Assembly (NCBI GenBank): GCA_937871705.1
Contig: CALMOO010000858.1
Location: 1-7,807, forward strand
Direction: 5' to 3'
DNA: 7,807 nucleotides
From: an uncultured Hymenobacter sp.
Lineage (GTDB): Bacteria > Bacteroidota > Bacteroidia > Cytophagales > Hymenobacteraceae
Part shown: positions 1 to 6,512 of the stretch, in pieces
How the letters are laid out: each line of letters begins with the position of its first letter
Position numbering within the stretch: the first letter of the stretch is position 1
Notes under the pieces: model-generated
The model's database searches: none
What the model saw: the letters and a program-made list of their open reading frames with translations, nothing else
Told to the model about the DNA's origin: nothing
Translations under genes and position numbers: made by a program

Positions 1-824
1 ATGTACTCGTGGTCGACGTGGCCGGTCTGGATGATGAGGTGCAGCAGCCCGTTCATCACCGGGATGTTGGTGCCGGAGCGGGGCGCCAGGTGAATGGTCG
101 CCCGCGCCGAAGTGGCCGTGCTGCGCGGGTCAATGACGATAACCTGGGGCGGATTGGGCCCGTCGAGCCGGTCCAGGATGCGCGTCCAGAGCACCGTCTG
201 CTGCGAGGCCGTGTTGTGGCCGGCCACCAGCACCGCCGCCGTCGTATCAATGTCGGCGTAGGAGCCGGGCTGGCCATCGGTGCCAAACGACTGCTTGAGC
301 GCCGCCGCGGCCGTGGCCGTGCACAGGCGCGTGTTGCCGTCCATGTGCGGCGTGCTAATGCCCGCTTTGCCCAGCAGCGTCAGCGTGTAGTAGTCCTCAA
401 TAAACAGCTGCCCCGAAGTGTAGAAGCCCATGCCGAGGCCGGTGCGCTCGTGCACAATTTCCTTCGAGCGCTGCACAATCAAATCCATTGCCTCGTCCCA
501 GGTGGCTTCTTCCAGCTTGCCGTTGCGCCGGATGAGGGGGGTAGTGAGGCGGTCGGGGCTGTGGTTGGCCACCCAACCGTGCAGGCCCTTCGGGCCGAGC
601 CGCCCCTTGTTCACACGGTCGACGCCACGCCCGCGCACGCCCACGATGCGGCCGTCCTTCACGCCAATATCCAGCGCGCAGCCGTTGGAGCATAGCACGC
701 ACGCCGACTGCACCCAGCGGTCAGGCTCTTCGGTGGTCTTTTCGTCTACCCGCACCGGCCAAGTGCCCGAGTGGGGCGTGCGGGGCCCCCACACATCTTT
801 GATACTGTCGCGCGTTTCAGGCAT
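1..824 (-). CDS. Molybdopterin-dependent oxidoreductase (nitrate reductase / formate dehydrogenase superfamily), N-terminal part
   Basis: This is a partial gene: 274 codons are present and the reading frame is open at the left edge, whereas family members are commonly 700 or more residues. It should bind a bis-MGD molybdenum cofactor and carry out a two-electron redox reaction, possibly nitrate reduction; the substrate cannot be fixed from this part. The start is the ATG at 824-822, beginning MPETRDSIKD. Cys42, Cys45 and Cys49 form the C-x2-C-x3-C start of the N-terminal [4Fe-4S] motif. The place expected for the fourth cysteine is Gly77 in GRLGPKG, although the following electron-relay-type Lys79 is kept. 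Cys168, in the stretch GNTRLCTAT, sits where NapA and NarB/NasA enzymes carry the Mo-ligating cysteine; formate dehydrogenases often have selenocysteine there. The later segments VLVAGHN and VIVIDPR are typical nucleotide-cofactor-binding strands of the family. No twin-arginine signal is visible, so a cytoplasmic (assimilatory-type) enzyme is likely. The superfamily is secure; the subfamily is a guess. Confidence 0.93.
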   Translation of the reverse strand, partial: MPETRDSIKDVWGPRTPHSGTWPVRVDEKTTEEPDRWVQSACVLCSNGCALDIGVKDGRIVGVRGRGVDRVNKGRLGPKGLHGWVANHSPDRLTTPLIRRNGKLEEATWDEAMDLIVQRSKEIVHERTGLGMGFYTSGQLFIEDYYTLTLLGKAGISTPHMDGNTRLCTATAAAALKQSFGTDGQPGSYADIDTTAAVLVAGHNTASQQTVLWTRILDRLDGPNPPQVIVIDPRSTATSARATIHLAPRSGTNIPVMNGLLHLIIQTGHVDHEY

Positions 825-1151
825 ACTGCTCAGCTTCTGTTGGTTGACACGGCTTGAGTGGGAAAGGTAAGCGTGCCCGCAACCGAAATGCATAGGGAAG
901 AAGCAGCCCGATTTATAACAACGTGGTACTGGTCGATAAATAAAATCTATGCCTGTGCTTTCCCAAACCAGCAAGCCTAACGCGTTGGCCACAGGCGTCA
1001 ACCGAATGAAACCTGACCATAAAAACCAATCTCTTCCTACGTCGTCCTCGCTTCAAGCGGAAGGAACAGCGTTGTACCCACTTAAATCATCCAAGGTATT
1101 TACGACCCCTTCTTCGTGGCAACTCCTAGCTTCCCCGAGCGCACTAGGTCA

Positions 1152-1204
1152 CGCTTAGGCCGGGCTCAGCCGCTAGCAGGGGGGTAGGGCTGAGCACCTA
1201 AGCG
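1152..1204. repeat. Two-part intergenic stem-loop (inverted repeat)
   Basis: The outer arms CGCTTAGG (1152-1159) and CCTAAGCG (1197-1204) are perfect 8-bp complements. The inner arms GCTCAGCC (1164-1171) and GGCTGAGC (1188-1195) are a second perfect 8-bp pair. They are separated by a small asymmetric internal loop (four bases on the left, one on the right), and the G-rich terminal loop is 16 bases. No T-run follows on either strand, so it is not a standard intrinsic terminator. It may be a dispersed repeat, an RNA structural element or a protein-binding site; the sequence alone does not decide. Confidence 0.5.
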
Positions 1205-1296
1205 CGGCAGCGCGGCACCAAGGAGCAGATTCATCTCCAGACTAATAGCCAGCTCAGGGCGCCGCGAAGAACAGAAAAAGCCAGGTATAAACGGGC

Positions 1297-1343
1297 TAAA
1301 AAGAAGAGGCCGCCCCTAGCTTGGTAGCTTGGGGCGGCCTCTT
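1297..1343 (-). terminator. Intrinsic terminator of the tolC-type/adaptor operon
   Basis: The arms 1304-1316 (AAGAGGCCGCCCC on the plus strand) and 1331-1343 are perfect 13-bp complements, with three further pairs possible next to the loop after one mismatch. Read on the minus strand the hairpin is followed by TTCTTTTTA, a typical U-rich tail, and it lies about 20 bases beyond the adaptor stop codon. It therefore ends leftward transcription of the adaptor gene and also separates it from the leftward oxidoreductase gene. The tail is asymmetric, so it is best called a leftward terminator. Confidence 0.88.
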
Positions 1344-1363
1344 TAGACTGGGCGCGCGTAAGG

Positions 1364-2758
1364 CTATTTGGCCGGCTCTTCGGTGCTGGCTTTGCTCAGG
1401 CTGCCGGGCTCTTTCACCACGACTTGGTTGCCGTCTTTCAGCGTCTTCGATACGGCCCGGAAGGGGCCGCTCGCCACCTGCGTACCGGCCGCAAGGCCAC
1501 TCGTAATCTCGATGTTCTGGAAATCGCTGATGCCCGTCTTCACCGGCGTCATCACCGCTTTACCATCCTTAATAATAAATACTACTTCCTGAATCTCAGG
1601 CTTGGGGGCAGCGGCGTCGGCTTTGGTGGCCGTGCCGCGATTAGGTCCGATGCGGACGCCGCTCTGCGCCTCTTTCTGCACGTTGGCCGAGTCGGAGCGG
1701 GTAGTCACGGCCGCCAGCGGCACGCTCAGCACGCCGGCCTTGCGCTCAGCAATAATATCAACCGAGGCCGTCATGCCGGGCCGGAACGGCACCGTGGCGT
1801 GGCCGCCCGGCCCCATCTTTACCAGGTGCTGGTAGCTGGTGGGCAACAGGCGCACGCGCACCTCAAACTCAGTCACGGCTTCGGCCGTCAGGGCGTCCTT
1901 GGCCGTGTTGGCAATGGCCGTGACAATGCCCTTAAACTTCTCATTTTGAGTGGTGTAAGAATCCACTTCTACATCGGCCGAGTCGCCGAGCTGCACCCGA
2001 ATGATGTCGTTCTCGTTCACGCTCACCCGCACCTCCATGTTGTTGAGGTTGGCAATGCGCATGATTTCGGTGCCCGCCATCTGGGTGGTGCCCTCCTCGC
2101 GCTCGCCCTTCTTCACGTTGAGCTTGCTTACGGTGCCGCTTACGGGGGCGTAGATGGTGGTCTTGTTCAGGTTTTTGCGGGCTTCTTCCAGGCCAGCCTG
2201 CGCACTGCGCACGGTGCTCTGGGCCGCCGTAATCTGCGCCCGAATGGCCTTCAGCTGCTCCTGCGAGGCATTATAGGCGGCTTGGGCAGCTTCGTAGTCC
2301 GACTGTGAAATCACCTTTTGCTTATACAGCGACGCTTGGCGGCGGAAGGTTAGTTCGGTTTGGCGCGCATTGGCGGTTTGCTGCTGCAGCTGGGCTTCGG
2401 CCTGACCCACGTTGGCGCGCTGGGTGCCCACGGCAGCCGACTGCTGGTTGACCATGGCCAGGTAGTTATCGGGCCGAATGCGCAGCAGCAGTTGGCCCTT
2501 CTTCACCGAGTCGCCTTCCTGCACGTACAGTTCGGTGATTTCGCCCGACACATCCGGCGAAATTTTTACTTCCGTTTCGGGCTGCACCTTGCCCGAGGCG
2601 CTGACTTTCTCCACAATGGTGGCCGGGCCGGCCGTTGCGGCCGTTACCTCGGTGCCGGTAGGCTTGCCTACCCAGCCTTGTTTTTTGGCAATGGCAAAGC
2701 CGGCAATGAGCACGATAAGTACCGTCAGCAGAATAAAAAGGAGTCGGTTATTTTTCAT
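1364..2758 (-). CDS. Periplasmic adaptor (membrane fusion) protein, HlyD/MacA/RND-adaptor family
   Basis: This 464-residue protein should link an inner-membrane pump to the TolC-type channel encoded just upstream. Residues 6-24 form one hydrophobic N-terminal segment after a Lys/Asn/Arg-containing start, acting as membrane anchor or uncleaved signal. The biotinyl-lipoyl-like domain is split in the usual way: first half about 64-97 (VSGEITELYVQEGDSVKKG) and second half about 200-234 (YAPVSGTVSKLNVKKGE). Between them lies an Ala/Gln-rich helical hairpin, about 100-198, expected to be coiled coil and to dock on the channel. Beta-barrel and membrane-proximal domains follow, with the characteristic FRPGMTASVDI stretch. 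An Ala/Thr/Lys-rich insertion precedes the last domain. The length is ordinary to slightly long for MacA-like proteins. The start ATG at 2758 lies in an AT-rich leader without a Shine-Dalgarno. It is the second gene of the operon and is followed by a terminator. The family is secure; the pump type (ABC or RND) and cargo are unknown. Confidence 0.95.
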   Translation of the reverse strand: MKNNRLLFILLTVLIVLIAGFAIAKKQGWVGKPTGTEVTAATAGPATIVEKVSASGKVQPETEVKISPDVSGEITELYVQEGDSVKKGQLLLRIRPDNYLAMVNQQSAAVGTQRANVGQAEAQLQQQTANARQTELTFRRQASLYKQKVISQSDYEAAQAAYNASQEQLKAIRAQITAAQSTVRSAQAGLEEARKNLNKTTIYAPVSGTVSKLNVKKGEREEGTTQMAGTEIMRIANLNNMEVRVSVNENDIIRVQLGDSADVEVDSYTTQNEKFKGIVTAIANTAKDALTAEAVTEFEVRVRLLPTSYQHLVKMGPGGHATVPFRPGMTASVDIIAERKAGVLSVPLAAVTTRSDSANVQKEAQSGVRIGPNRGTATKADAAAPKPEIQEVVFIIKDGKAVMTPVKTGISDFQNIEITSGLAAGTQVASGPFRAVSKTLKDGNQVVVKEPGSLSKASTEEPAK

Positions 2759-2819
2759 TTAACAATTAACATTTATCATTTGACAACTCGCACTTGACTT
2801 TAACATTCCGCAATCACCT

Positions 2820-2835
2820 CCGCTGCTTGCAGCGG
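2820..2835. repeat. Short hairpin in the spacer between the channel and adaptor genes
   Basis: The 116-base spacer between the channel stop and the adaptor start contains CCGCTG (2820-2825) and CAGCGG (2830-2835), perfect arms around a 4-base loop; the two innermost loop bases could be flanked by one more C-G pair. No U-tract follows on the minus strand, so it is unlikely to be a full terminator. It could stabilise an mRNA end or tune expression between the two genes. The rest of the spacer is AT-rich leader sequence. Confidence 0.45.
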
Positions 2836-2874
2836 CCCAACGATTGTAAAATGTTGATTGATACCTGTTAAATG

Positions 2875-4404
2875 CTACAGCGTCAGCGGGATGCCCTGGT
2901 AGAAATCCAGCACCTTGCGCCGGAAGATGAAGGTGTATTTAGCTTGAATCTGGGTCGATACCGCGTAGTTGAGGTTGTTCTTGGCAATATTAAACTCAGT
3001 GCCGTTGAGCAAGCCGTTGTTGAAGCGGATTTCGGAGTTGCGCTGCGTCAGGGTGAGGGCCTCGACCTGGCGGGTAGCGGCCGCATACTGAAGCTGGGCG
3101 GCGCGGGCATCGGCATAGGCCTGCTCGATGCTCTGGCGCAAAGTGAGGCGCGTCTGCTCGGCATTGGTTTCGGCTTGCTGCACACTCAGCAGCGTCCGCT
3201 GCACATTGGTGCGCACCTGTAAGCCATTGAGAATGGGAATGTTCAGAGCAAACTGAATCTGCCGGCCCAGGTTTTGGTCTAGCTGGCTCCAGTAGTTCTG
3301 CGACAGGCTCGTCACATTGCGCTGATAAGTCAGGACGCTCAAGGGCGTCATTACCCCATTATTTTCCACGAAGAAAGTGGTTCGCCGCGCCGTCGAGTCA
3401 TTACTGACCGACGTGACCGTGCGCGCCGACGAATAACCTGTAAAGACGCTGGCCCCGATGCTGAGGCGGGGTAGGTAGCCACCGCGCGCTACGTCTACGG
3501 CCGAGTGGGCGCTGCGCACGCGCAGCTCGGCCGCCTGAATTTCGGGGAGCCGGGTGGCCGCAGTTTGAAAGGTTTGGTTCAGGTCGATGACGTAGGGCGC
3601 TTCCTGGTCGGGGTCGGGCAGCGGCGGCACCTCGATGGCAAAGCCCTGCGCGGTACCCGGGTCGATGTTCATGAGCTGCAACAAGGCCAGGCGGGCCAGG
3701 TCGGCCTGGTTTTGGGCCGTCACCACGTTCAGCTCGTCGGTGGCGAGCTGCGACTGGCTGTCGAGCAAGGTACTCTCCGGAATGCTGCCCGCCTTGAGCA
3801 GAATCTTCGAGCGGGCAATCTGGTCCTGGTCGCTGGCTACCCGCGTCTGGTTGGCGCGCACCAGCTCCTGGGCTAGCACCAGCTGCAAGAATTGCGACGC
3901 CACATTGAGGCTCAAGTCATTGCGTGCCTTGGCAATATCGGCCACGCTGGCCCGGTAGTCAAGGTCGTTGCGCCGAATGGTATTGCGCAGCTGAAACCCC
4001 TGAAACAGCACCAGCTGAGCCACGCCCGTGTAGTTACTAGAGCGCACCGTCTGGCTCTGAAACTCATACGTGAGCGGGTTTACGCTGGTACCATACTGCC
4101 AGGCCTGGGTGGCATTGATGTTGGCCGTGGGCAGCAGCGCCGCCTTGCTTTGGCGCAGCACTAGCGCGTTGCTCTGCGCCGTCAGCTGGTTGAGGCGCAC
4201 GTTCAGGTTGTGCTCCAGGGCATAGTCGACGGCCCGCTGGAGGGTCCAGGGGCCAGTGGCGGCCGCGGCGGGGGTAGCCAGCGCGGCCGCTGGCGCCGAG
4301 GCGGGGCGGGCCGGCTGCGCAGTAGTTTGGGCCGCCAGCGGACCGGCAGTCAGCAGGCAGGCCAGCCCCACGGCGGCGCGTAAGCGAGTAGTTTTCACAA
4401 TCAT
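2875..4404 (-). CDS. TolC-family outer-membrane efflux channel protein
   Basis: This 509-residue protein should form the trimeric outer-membrane/periplasmic channel of a tripartite exporter. Residues 1-25 are a clear Sec signal peptide: basic start (MIVKTTRLR), hydrophobic core and an AAA-type cleavage region ending LAAQ. A short Ala/Pro/Thr-rich linker runs to about residue 50. Two outer-membrane efflux repeats follow, about 52-255 and 275-505, each with long Ala/Gln/Leu-rich helices, for example WTLQRAVDYALEHNLNVRL near the start of the first and LRQSIEQAYADARAAQLQY in the second. The Tyr/Ser/Thr-rich strands at SNYTGVAQL and around 300-330 fit the beta-barrel parts. The mature length is typical for Bacteroidota TolC homologues. 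It is the first gene of a unit with the adaptor. The start ATG at 4404 is supported by the signal peptide and by a promoter box just upstream. The family is secure; the transported substrate is unknown. Confidence 0.95.
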   Translation of the reverse strand: MIVKTTRLRAAVGLACLLTAGPLAAQTTAQPARPASAPAAALATPAAAATGPWTLQRAVDYALEHNLNVRLNQLTAQSNALVLRQSKAALLPTANINATQAWQYGTSVNPLTYEFQSQTVRSSNYTGVAQLVLFQGFQLRNTIRRNDLDYRASVADIAKARNDLSLNVASQFLQLVLAQELVRANQTRVASDQDQIARSKILLKAGSIPESTLLDSQSQLATDELNVVTAQNQADLARLALLQLMNIDPGTAQGFAIEVPPLPDPDQEAPYVIDLNQTFQTAATRLPEIQAAELRVRSAHSAVDVARGGYLPRLSIGASVFTGYSSARTVTSVSNDSTARRTTFFVENNGVMTPLSVLTYQRNVTSLSQNYWSQLDQNLGRQIQFALNIPILNGLQVRTNVQRTLLSVQQAETNAEQTRLTLRQSIEQAYADARAAQLQYAAATRQVEALTLTQRNSEIRFNNGLLNGTEFNIAKNNLNYAVSTQIQAKYTFIFRRKVLDFYQGIPLTL

Positions 4405-4445
4405 ACAGAAACAAGGCTAAGGATTGAGCGGAGGTAGCCAGGTAG

Positions 4446-4453
4446 CAAACGTA
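4446..4453 (-). promoter_or_regulatory. Bacteroidota-type -7 promoter box for the tolC-type/adaptor operon
   Basis: On the minus strand this reads TACGTTTG, a full match to the TAnnTTTG -7 consensus of the Bacteroidota primary sigma factor. It lies about 42 bases upstream of the channel start codon, giving a plausible leader of roughly 35 bases. I do not see a well-placed TTTG -33 element; the expected zone is A-rich (GCAAAAAATAT), so the promoter may be modest or activated. Confidence 0.5.
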
Positions 4454-4527
4454 GGAGGCCAACAGATATTTTTTGCTGGTTGCCGCTGTCTCTATCGGCT
4501 GCAGGCCCCTGGCATTACACGGGCAGC

Positions 4528-5208
4528 TTACTCCAGGGTAGGGATGTAGGTGAGGCGGTGCACCCAGCTCAGGTGCCGCAGGTAGGAAAGCGTGATGTCG
4601 TCAATTGGGCTGTCTATCTCGATAAACTGCCGGGCAGCCTCGTTCTTGCCCTTGCGCGAGACGAACATGGTGGCAATGTTGCACTTGGCATGCGCAATAA
4701 CCGACGCAATAAAGGCAATGGAGCCCGGCACGTCGTCGGCTTCCACGATGAGCGTGTGCAGCGAGCCCGAAAAGTCGCAGCCAAACCCATCGACCTCCAC
4801 AATGCGAATAACGCCGCCGCCCCGGCTCTGGCCCACCACCTCCACGCGGTGGCCGGTGGCGCCATCGAGCAGGTTGAGCTTGATGGTATTGGGGTGCAGC
4901 GTGGAGGCGTTGCCAACGCTCTGAAAGGTATAGTGCAAGCCGGCCGTGGCCGCGTGGTCGAAGGCCGTGCGGATGCGCTCGTCGTCGGGGGGGTAGCCCA
5001 GCAGCCCGGCCACAATGGCACGGTCCGAGCCGTGGCCTTCGTAGGTGCGCGCAAACGAGTTGTAGAACGTAATAACCGCCTCGGTAGGCAGCGCGCCCAA
5101 AATGCGGATAGCAGCCCGCGCAATGCGCACTACCCCCGCGGTGTGCGACGAGCTGGGCCCTATCATCACGGGCCCAATCATGTCGAAGATACTGGACTTC
5201 TCGGCCAT
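4528..5208 (-). CDS. sdaAB: L-serine ammonia-lyase (dehydratase), iron-sulfur type, beta subunit
   Basis: The 226-residue protein matches the separate beta subunit of two-chain [4Fe-4S] L-serine dehydratases, which turn L-serine into pyruvate and ammonia in the cytoplasm. The N-terminal family signature IGPSSSHTAG is at residues 16-25. Other family-like segments are FYNSFARTYEGHGSDRA (about 48-64) and HPNTIKLNL (about 105-113). An ACT-like regulatory domain occupies about 148-219, starting HTLIVEADDVPGSIAFI, and may sense serine. The length is as expected for SdaAB; single-chain enzymes would continue into the alpha domain with the cluster cysteines, which is absent here. The alpha subunit gene (sdaAA) is not in this window, so the partner is encoded elsewhere. 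The start ATG at 5208 puts the conserved motif at the usual distance. It diverges from the tryptophan dioxygenase gene, and its end lies 123 bases before the channel gene with no clear terminator between them. Confidence 0.93.
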   Translation of the reverse strand: MAEKSSIFDMIGPVMIGPSSSHTAGVVRIARAAIRILGALPTEAVITFYNSFARTYEGHGSDRAIVAGLLGYPPDDERIRTAFDHAATAGLHYTFQSVGNASTLHPNTIKLNLLDGATGHRVEVVGQSRGGGVIRIVEVDGFGCDFSGSLHTLIVEADDVPGSIAFIASVIAHAKCNIATMFVSRKGKNEAARQFIEIDSPIDDITLSYLRHLSWVHRLTYIPTLE

Positions 5209-5397
5209 TATGCTTTATAATAGAAGCAACTTGCCGCCCACAGCAAGAAGCGCGGTGAGGCGAGCTGGCAATTGCAGCGTTAAAAGTACAGGCTGCGCGC
5301 GAATGAACCGCGCATGAACAACCGAGCTGCCCGCCCCAGTGAGCCTGGCGGCCGGGCTGGGCTGCCGATATTTGCCCCTTCGAACCTGCCCTACCCC
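5209..5397. promoter_or_regulatory. Divergent intergenic region between sdaAB and tryptophan dioxygenase genes
   Basis: Promoters for both divergent genes should lie here. On the minus strand TACTTTTA (plus-strand 5282-5289) is one base from the TAnnTTTG -7 consensus and could serve sdaAB. On the plus strand GATATTTG at 5367-5374, also one base off, lies about 24 bases before the preferred dioxygenase start. Neither has an obvious TTTG at the right distance, so both are weak candidates. If the dioxygenase began at the earlier ATG (5314), the region would shrink to about 105 bases. Confidence 0.35.
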
Positions 5398-6387
5398 ATG
5401 CCCGACCAGCCAGCCCCGCTTGCCCCCGATGAGTTTTCGCCCGCCGTGCTGGCTCAGCTGCGGCGCTTGCAGCAGCGCTACACCGCCGATGGCCAAGACC
5501 TGGCCGCCTACCTCGAAGGTCTGTACCACGCCGACTACGTAAATTATTGGGACTACATCGAGTTGGATACTCTGCTGAGCCTGCAACGCCCGCTTACGAA
5601 GTTCCCAGACGAGAAAATCTTTATCATCTATCACCAAATCACGGAGTTATACTTCAAGCTCTGCCTCTGCGAATACGAGCAGCTGGGCGAGCTGCAAGCG
5701 CCCACTCTGGGCGAAGTGGTGCTGCGCCTGGGCCGTATCAACCGCTACTTCGAGAACCTGATTAATTCTTTCGACGTGATGGTCGACGGCATGGACAAGC
5801 AGCAGTTTCTGCAATTCCGGCTGAGTTTGATGCCGGCTTCGGGCTTTCAGAGCGTGCAGTACCGCCTCATCGAAATTGCCAGCACCGACCTGGGCAATCT
5901 GGTGCCCGAAGAAAAGCGCCGCCTGCTCGGCGACACGCCCACCCACGAGCAGTTTATGGGCTGCATCTACTGGCAGTCGGGCGCCACGGTGGAAGAAACC
6001 GGTGCCAAGGCCCTCACCCTAACTGAGTTTGAGCGCAAGTACACCAGCCAGCTTATCGACCACGCCCGCCACTACCAGCACCGCAACGCCTGGGCCGTAG
6101 TGCAGCGCCTGCCCGAGGCCGACCGCCAGCACCCACGCCTGCTGCGCCAAATGCGGCAGCTCGACGTAAATGTGAACGTCAATTGGCCGCTGATGCACTA
6201 CAAGTCGGCGGTGCGCTACCTGCAGCGCGACCCCACTGATGTGCCCGCCACCGGCGGCACCAACTGGCGTAAGTACCTACCCCCCAAGTTTCAGCGGCGC
6301 ATCTTCTACCCCCAACTCTGGAGCGCGTCGGAACTTGAAGACTGGGGCAAAGGCTGGGTAGAAAAGGTGCTCGGCGAGGCGGAGTGA
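5398..6387 (+). CDS. kynA: Tryptophan 2,3-dioxygenase
   Basis: This heme enzyme adds O2 to L-tryptophan to give N-formylkynurenine, the first step of the kynurenine route, in the cytoplasm as a tetramer. With the start at 5398 (MPDQPAPLAPDEF) it has 329 residues. An earlier in-frame ATG at 5314 would add 28 Pro/Gly/Arg-rich residues that look unconserved, so I prefer the later start. The distal active-site histidine is His79 in IIYHQITELYFKL, the family's hallmark. The probable heme-ligating histidine is His267 in WPLMHYKSAVRYL. The substrate-binding ATGGTNW loop (Thr285-Gly287 and beyond) and the C-terminal FYPQLW segment are also present. All key elements are intact. The gene stands alone: sdaAB diverges from it, and an RmlD-like gene converges on it across an inverted repeat. 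No kynurenine-pathway partners are in the window, so the route may serve NAD synthesis or tryptophan breakdown with genes elsewhere. Confidence 0.96.
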   Translation: MPDQPAPLAPDEFSPAVLAQLRRLQQRYTADGQDLAAYLEGLYHADYVNYWDYIELDTLLSLQRPLTKFPDEKIFIIYHQITELYFKLCLCEYEQLGELQAPTLGEVVLRLGRINRYFENLINSFDVMVDGMDKQQFLQFRLSLMPASGFQSVQYRLIEIASTDLGNLVPEEKRRLLGDTPTHEQFMGCIYWQSGATVEETGAKALTLTEFERKYTSQLIDHARHYQHRNAWAVVQRLPEADRQHPRLLRQMRQLDVNVNVNWPLMHYKSAVRYLQRDPTDVPATGGTNWRKYLPPKFQRRIFYPQLWSASELEDWGKGWVEKVLGEAE

Positions 6388-6420
6388 ATACTTAATTTGC
6401 TAAGCAGATTCTTCTATAAG

Positions 6421-6483
6421 AGCACGTCAGGCTAAGCTTGTCGAAGCATCTCTACCGCTTCGACAAGCTCAGCCTGACGTGCT
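6421..6483. repeat. Long inverted repeat between convergent genes, REP-like
   Basis: Arms 6421-6447 and 6457-6483 are complementary over 27 bases with a single mismatch (A6434 against C6470), around a 9-base loop (ATCTCTACC). The core CTTCGACAAGCTCAGCCTGA resembles a motif I recall as scattered between genes in many bacterial genomes. It lies between the stops of the convergent dioxygenase and reductase genes, so it may act as a two-way transcription barrier or mRNA 3' end stabiliser. There is no T-run on either side, which argues against a canonical intrinsic terminator and for a dispersed palindromic (REP/MITE-like) element. Confidence 0.82.
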
Positions 6484-6512
6484 GGTAACTTCCTGAACAA
6501 ACTTTATATCCC

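Larger units (their letters stand above)
825..1363. other. Non-coding region between the oxidoreductase start and the adaptor gene end
   Basis: About 540 bases hold no convincing gene. The left part is the upstream region of the leftward oxidoreductase gene and must carry its promoter; imperfect TAnnTTTG-like boxes on the minus strand occur at 942-949 (TAGATTTT) and 862-869 (TACCTTTC), neither with a well-spaced TTTG upstream. A 69-codon open frame at 949-1158 on the plus strand has no recognisable domain. The right part holds a two-part stem-loop (1152-1204) and the terminator of the export operon (1304-1343), both listed separately. Confidence 0.7.

Noticed and set aside
9..695. Long plus-strand open frame opposite the molybdoenzyme gene
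   Set aside because: It is an Arg/Val/Ala/His-rich antisense shadow; the minus-strand frame carries clear cysteine motifs and family segments.
949..1158. Open frame of 69 codons on the plus strand in the large intergenic region
   Set aside because: The product is a low-information Ser/Thr/Pro-containing chain with no domain, signal or membrane segment, it ends within the arm of a stem-loop, and there is no start context or neighbour to support it.
1203..1218. Short direct duplication GCGCGGCA in the intergenic region
   Set aside because: An 8-base tandem copy in GC-rich DNA can easily arise by chance and has no further repeat units.
1424..2308. Plus-strand open frame of 294 codons opposite the adaptor gene
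   Set aside because: It is a His/Arg/Gly-rich antisense shadow of a confidently recognised adaptor protein.
4405..4527. Possible terminator after sdaAB
   Set aside because: Only 4-bp arms (GCCG and CGGC) can be paired before an A-rich run on the minus strand, and there is no U-tract, so it does not meet the standard.
4480..5220. Plus-strand open frame of 246 codons opposite sdaAB
   Set aside because: It has shadow composition and no family features, while the opposite strand encodes the complete serine dehydratase beta subunit.
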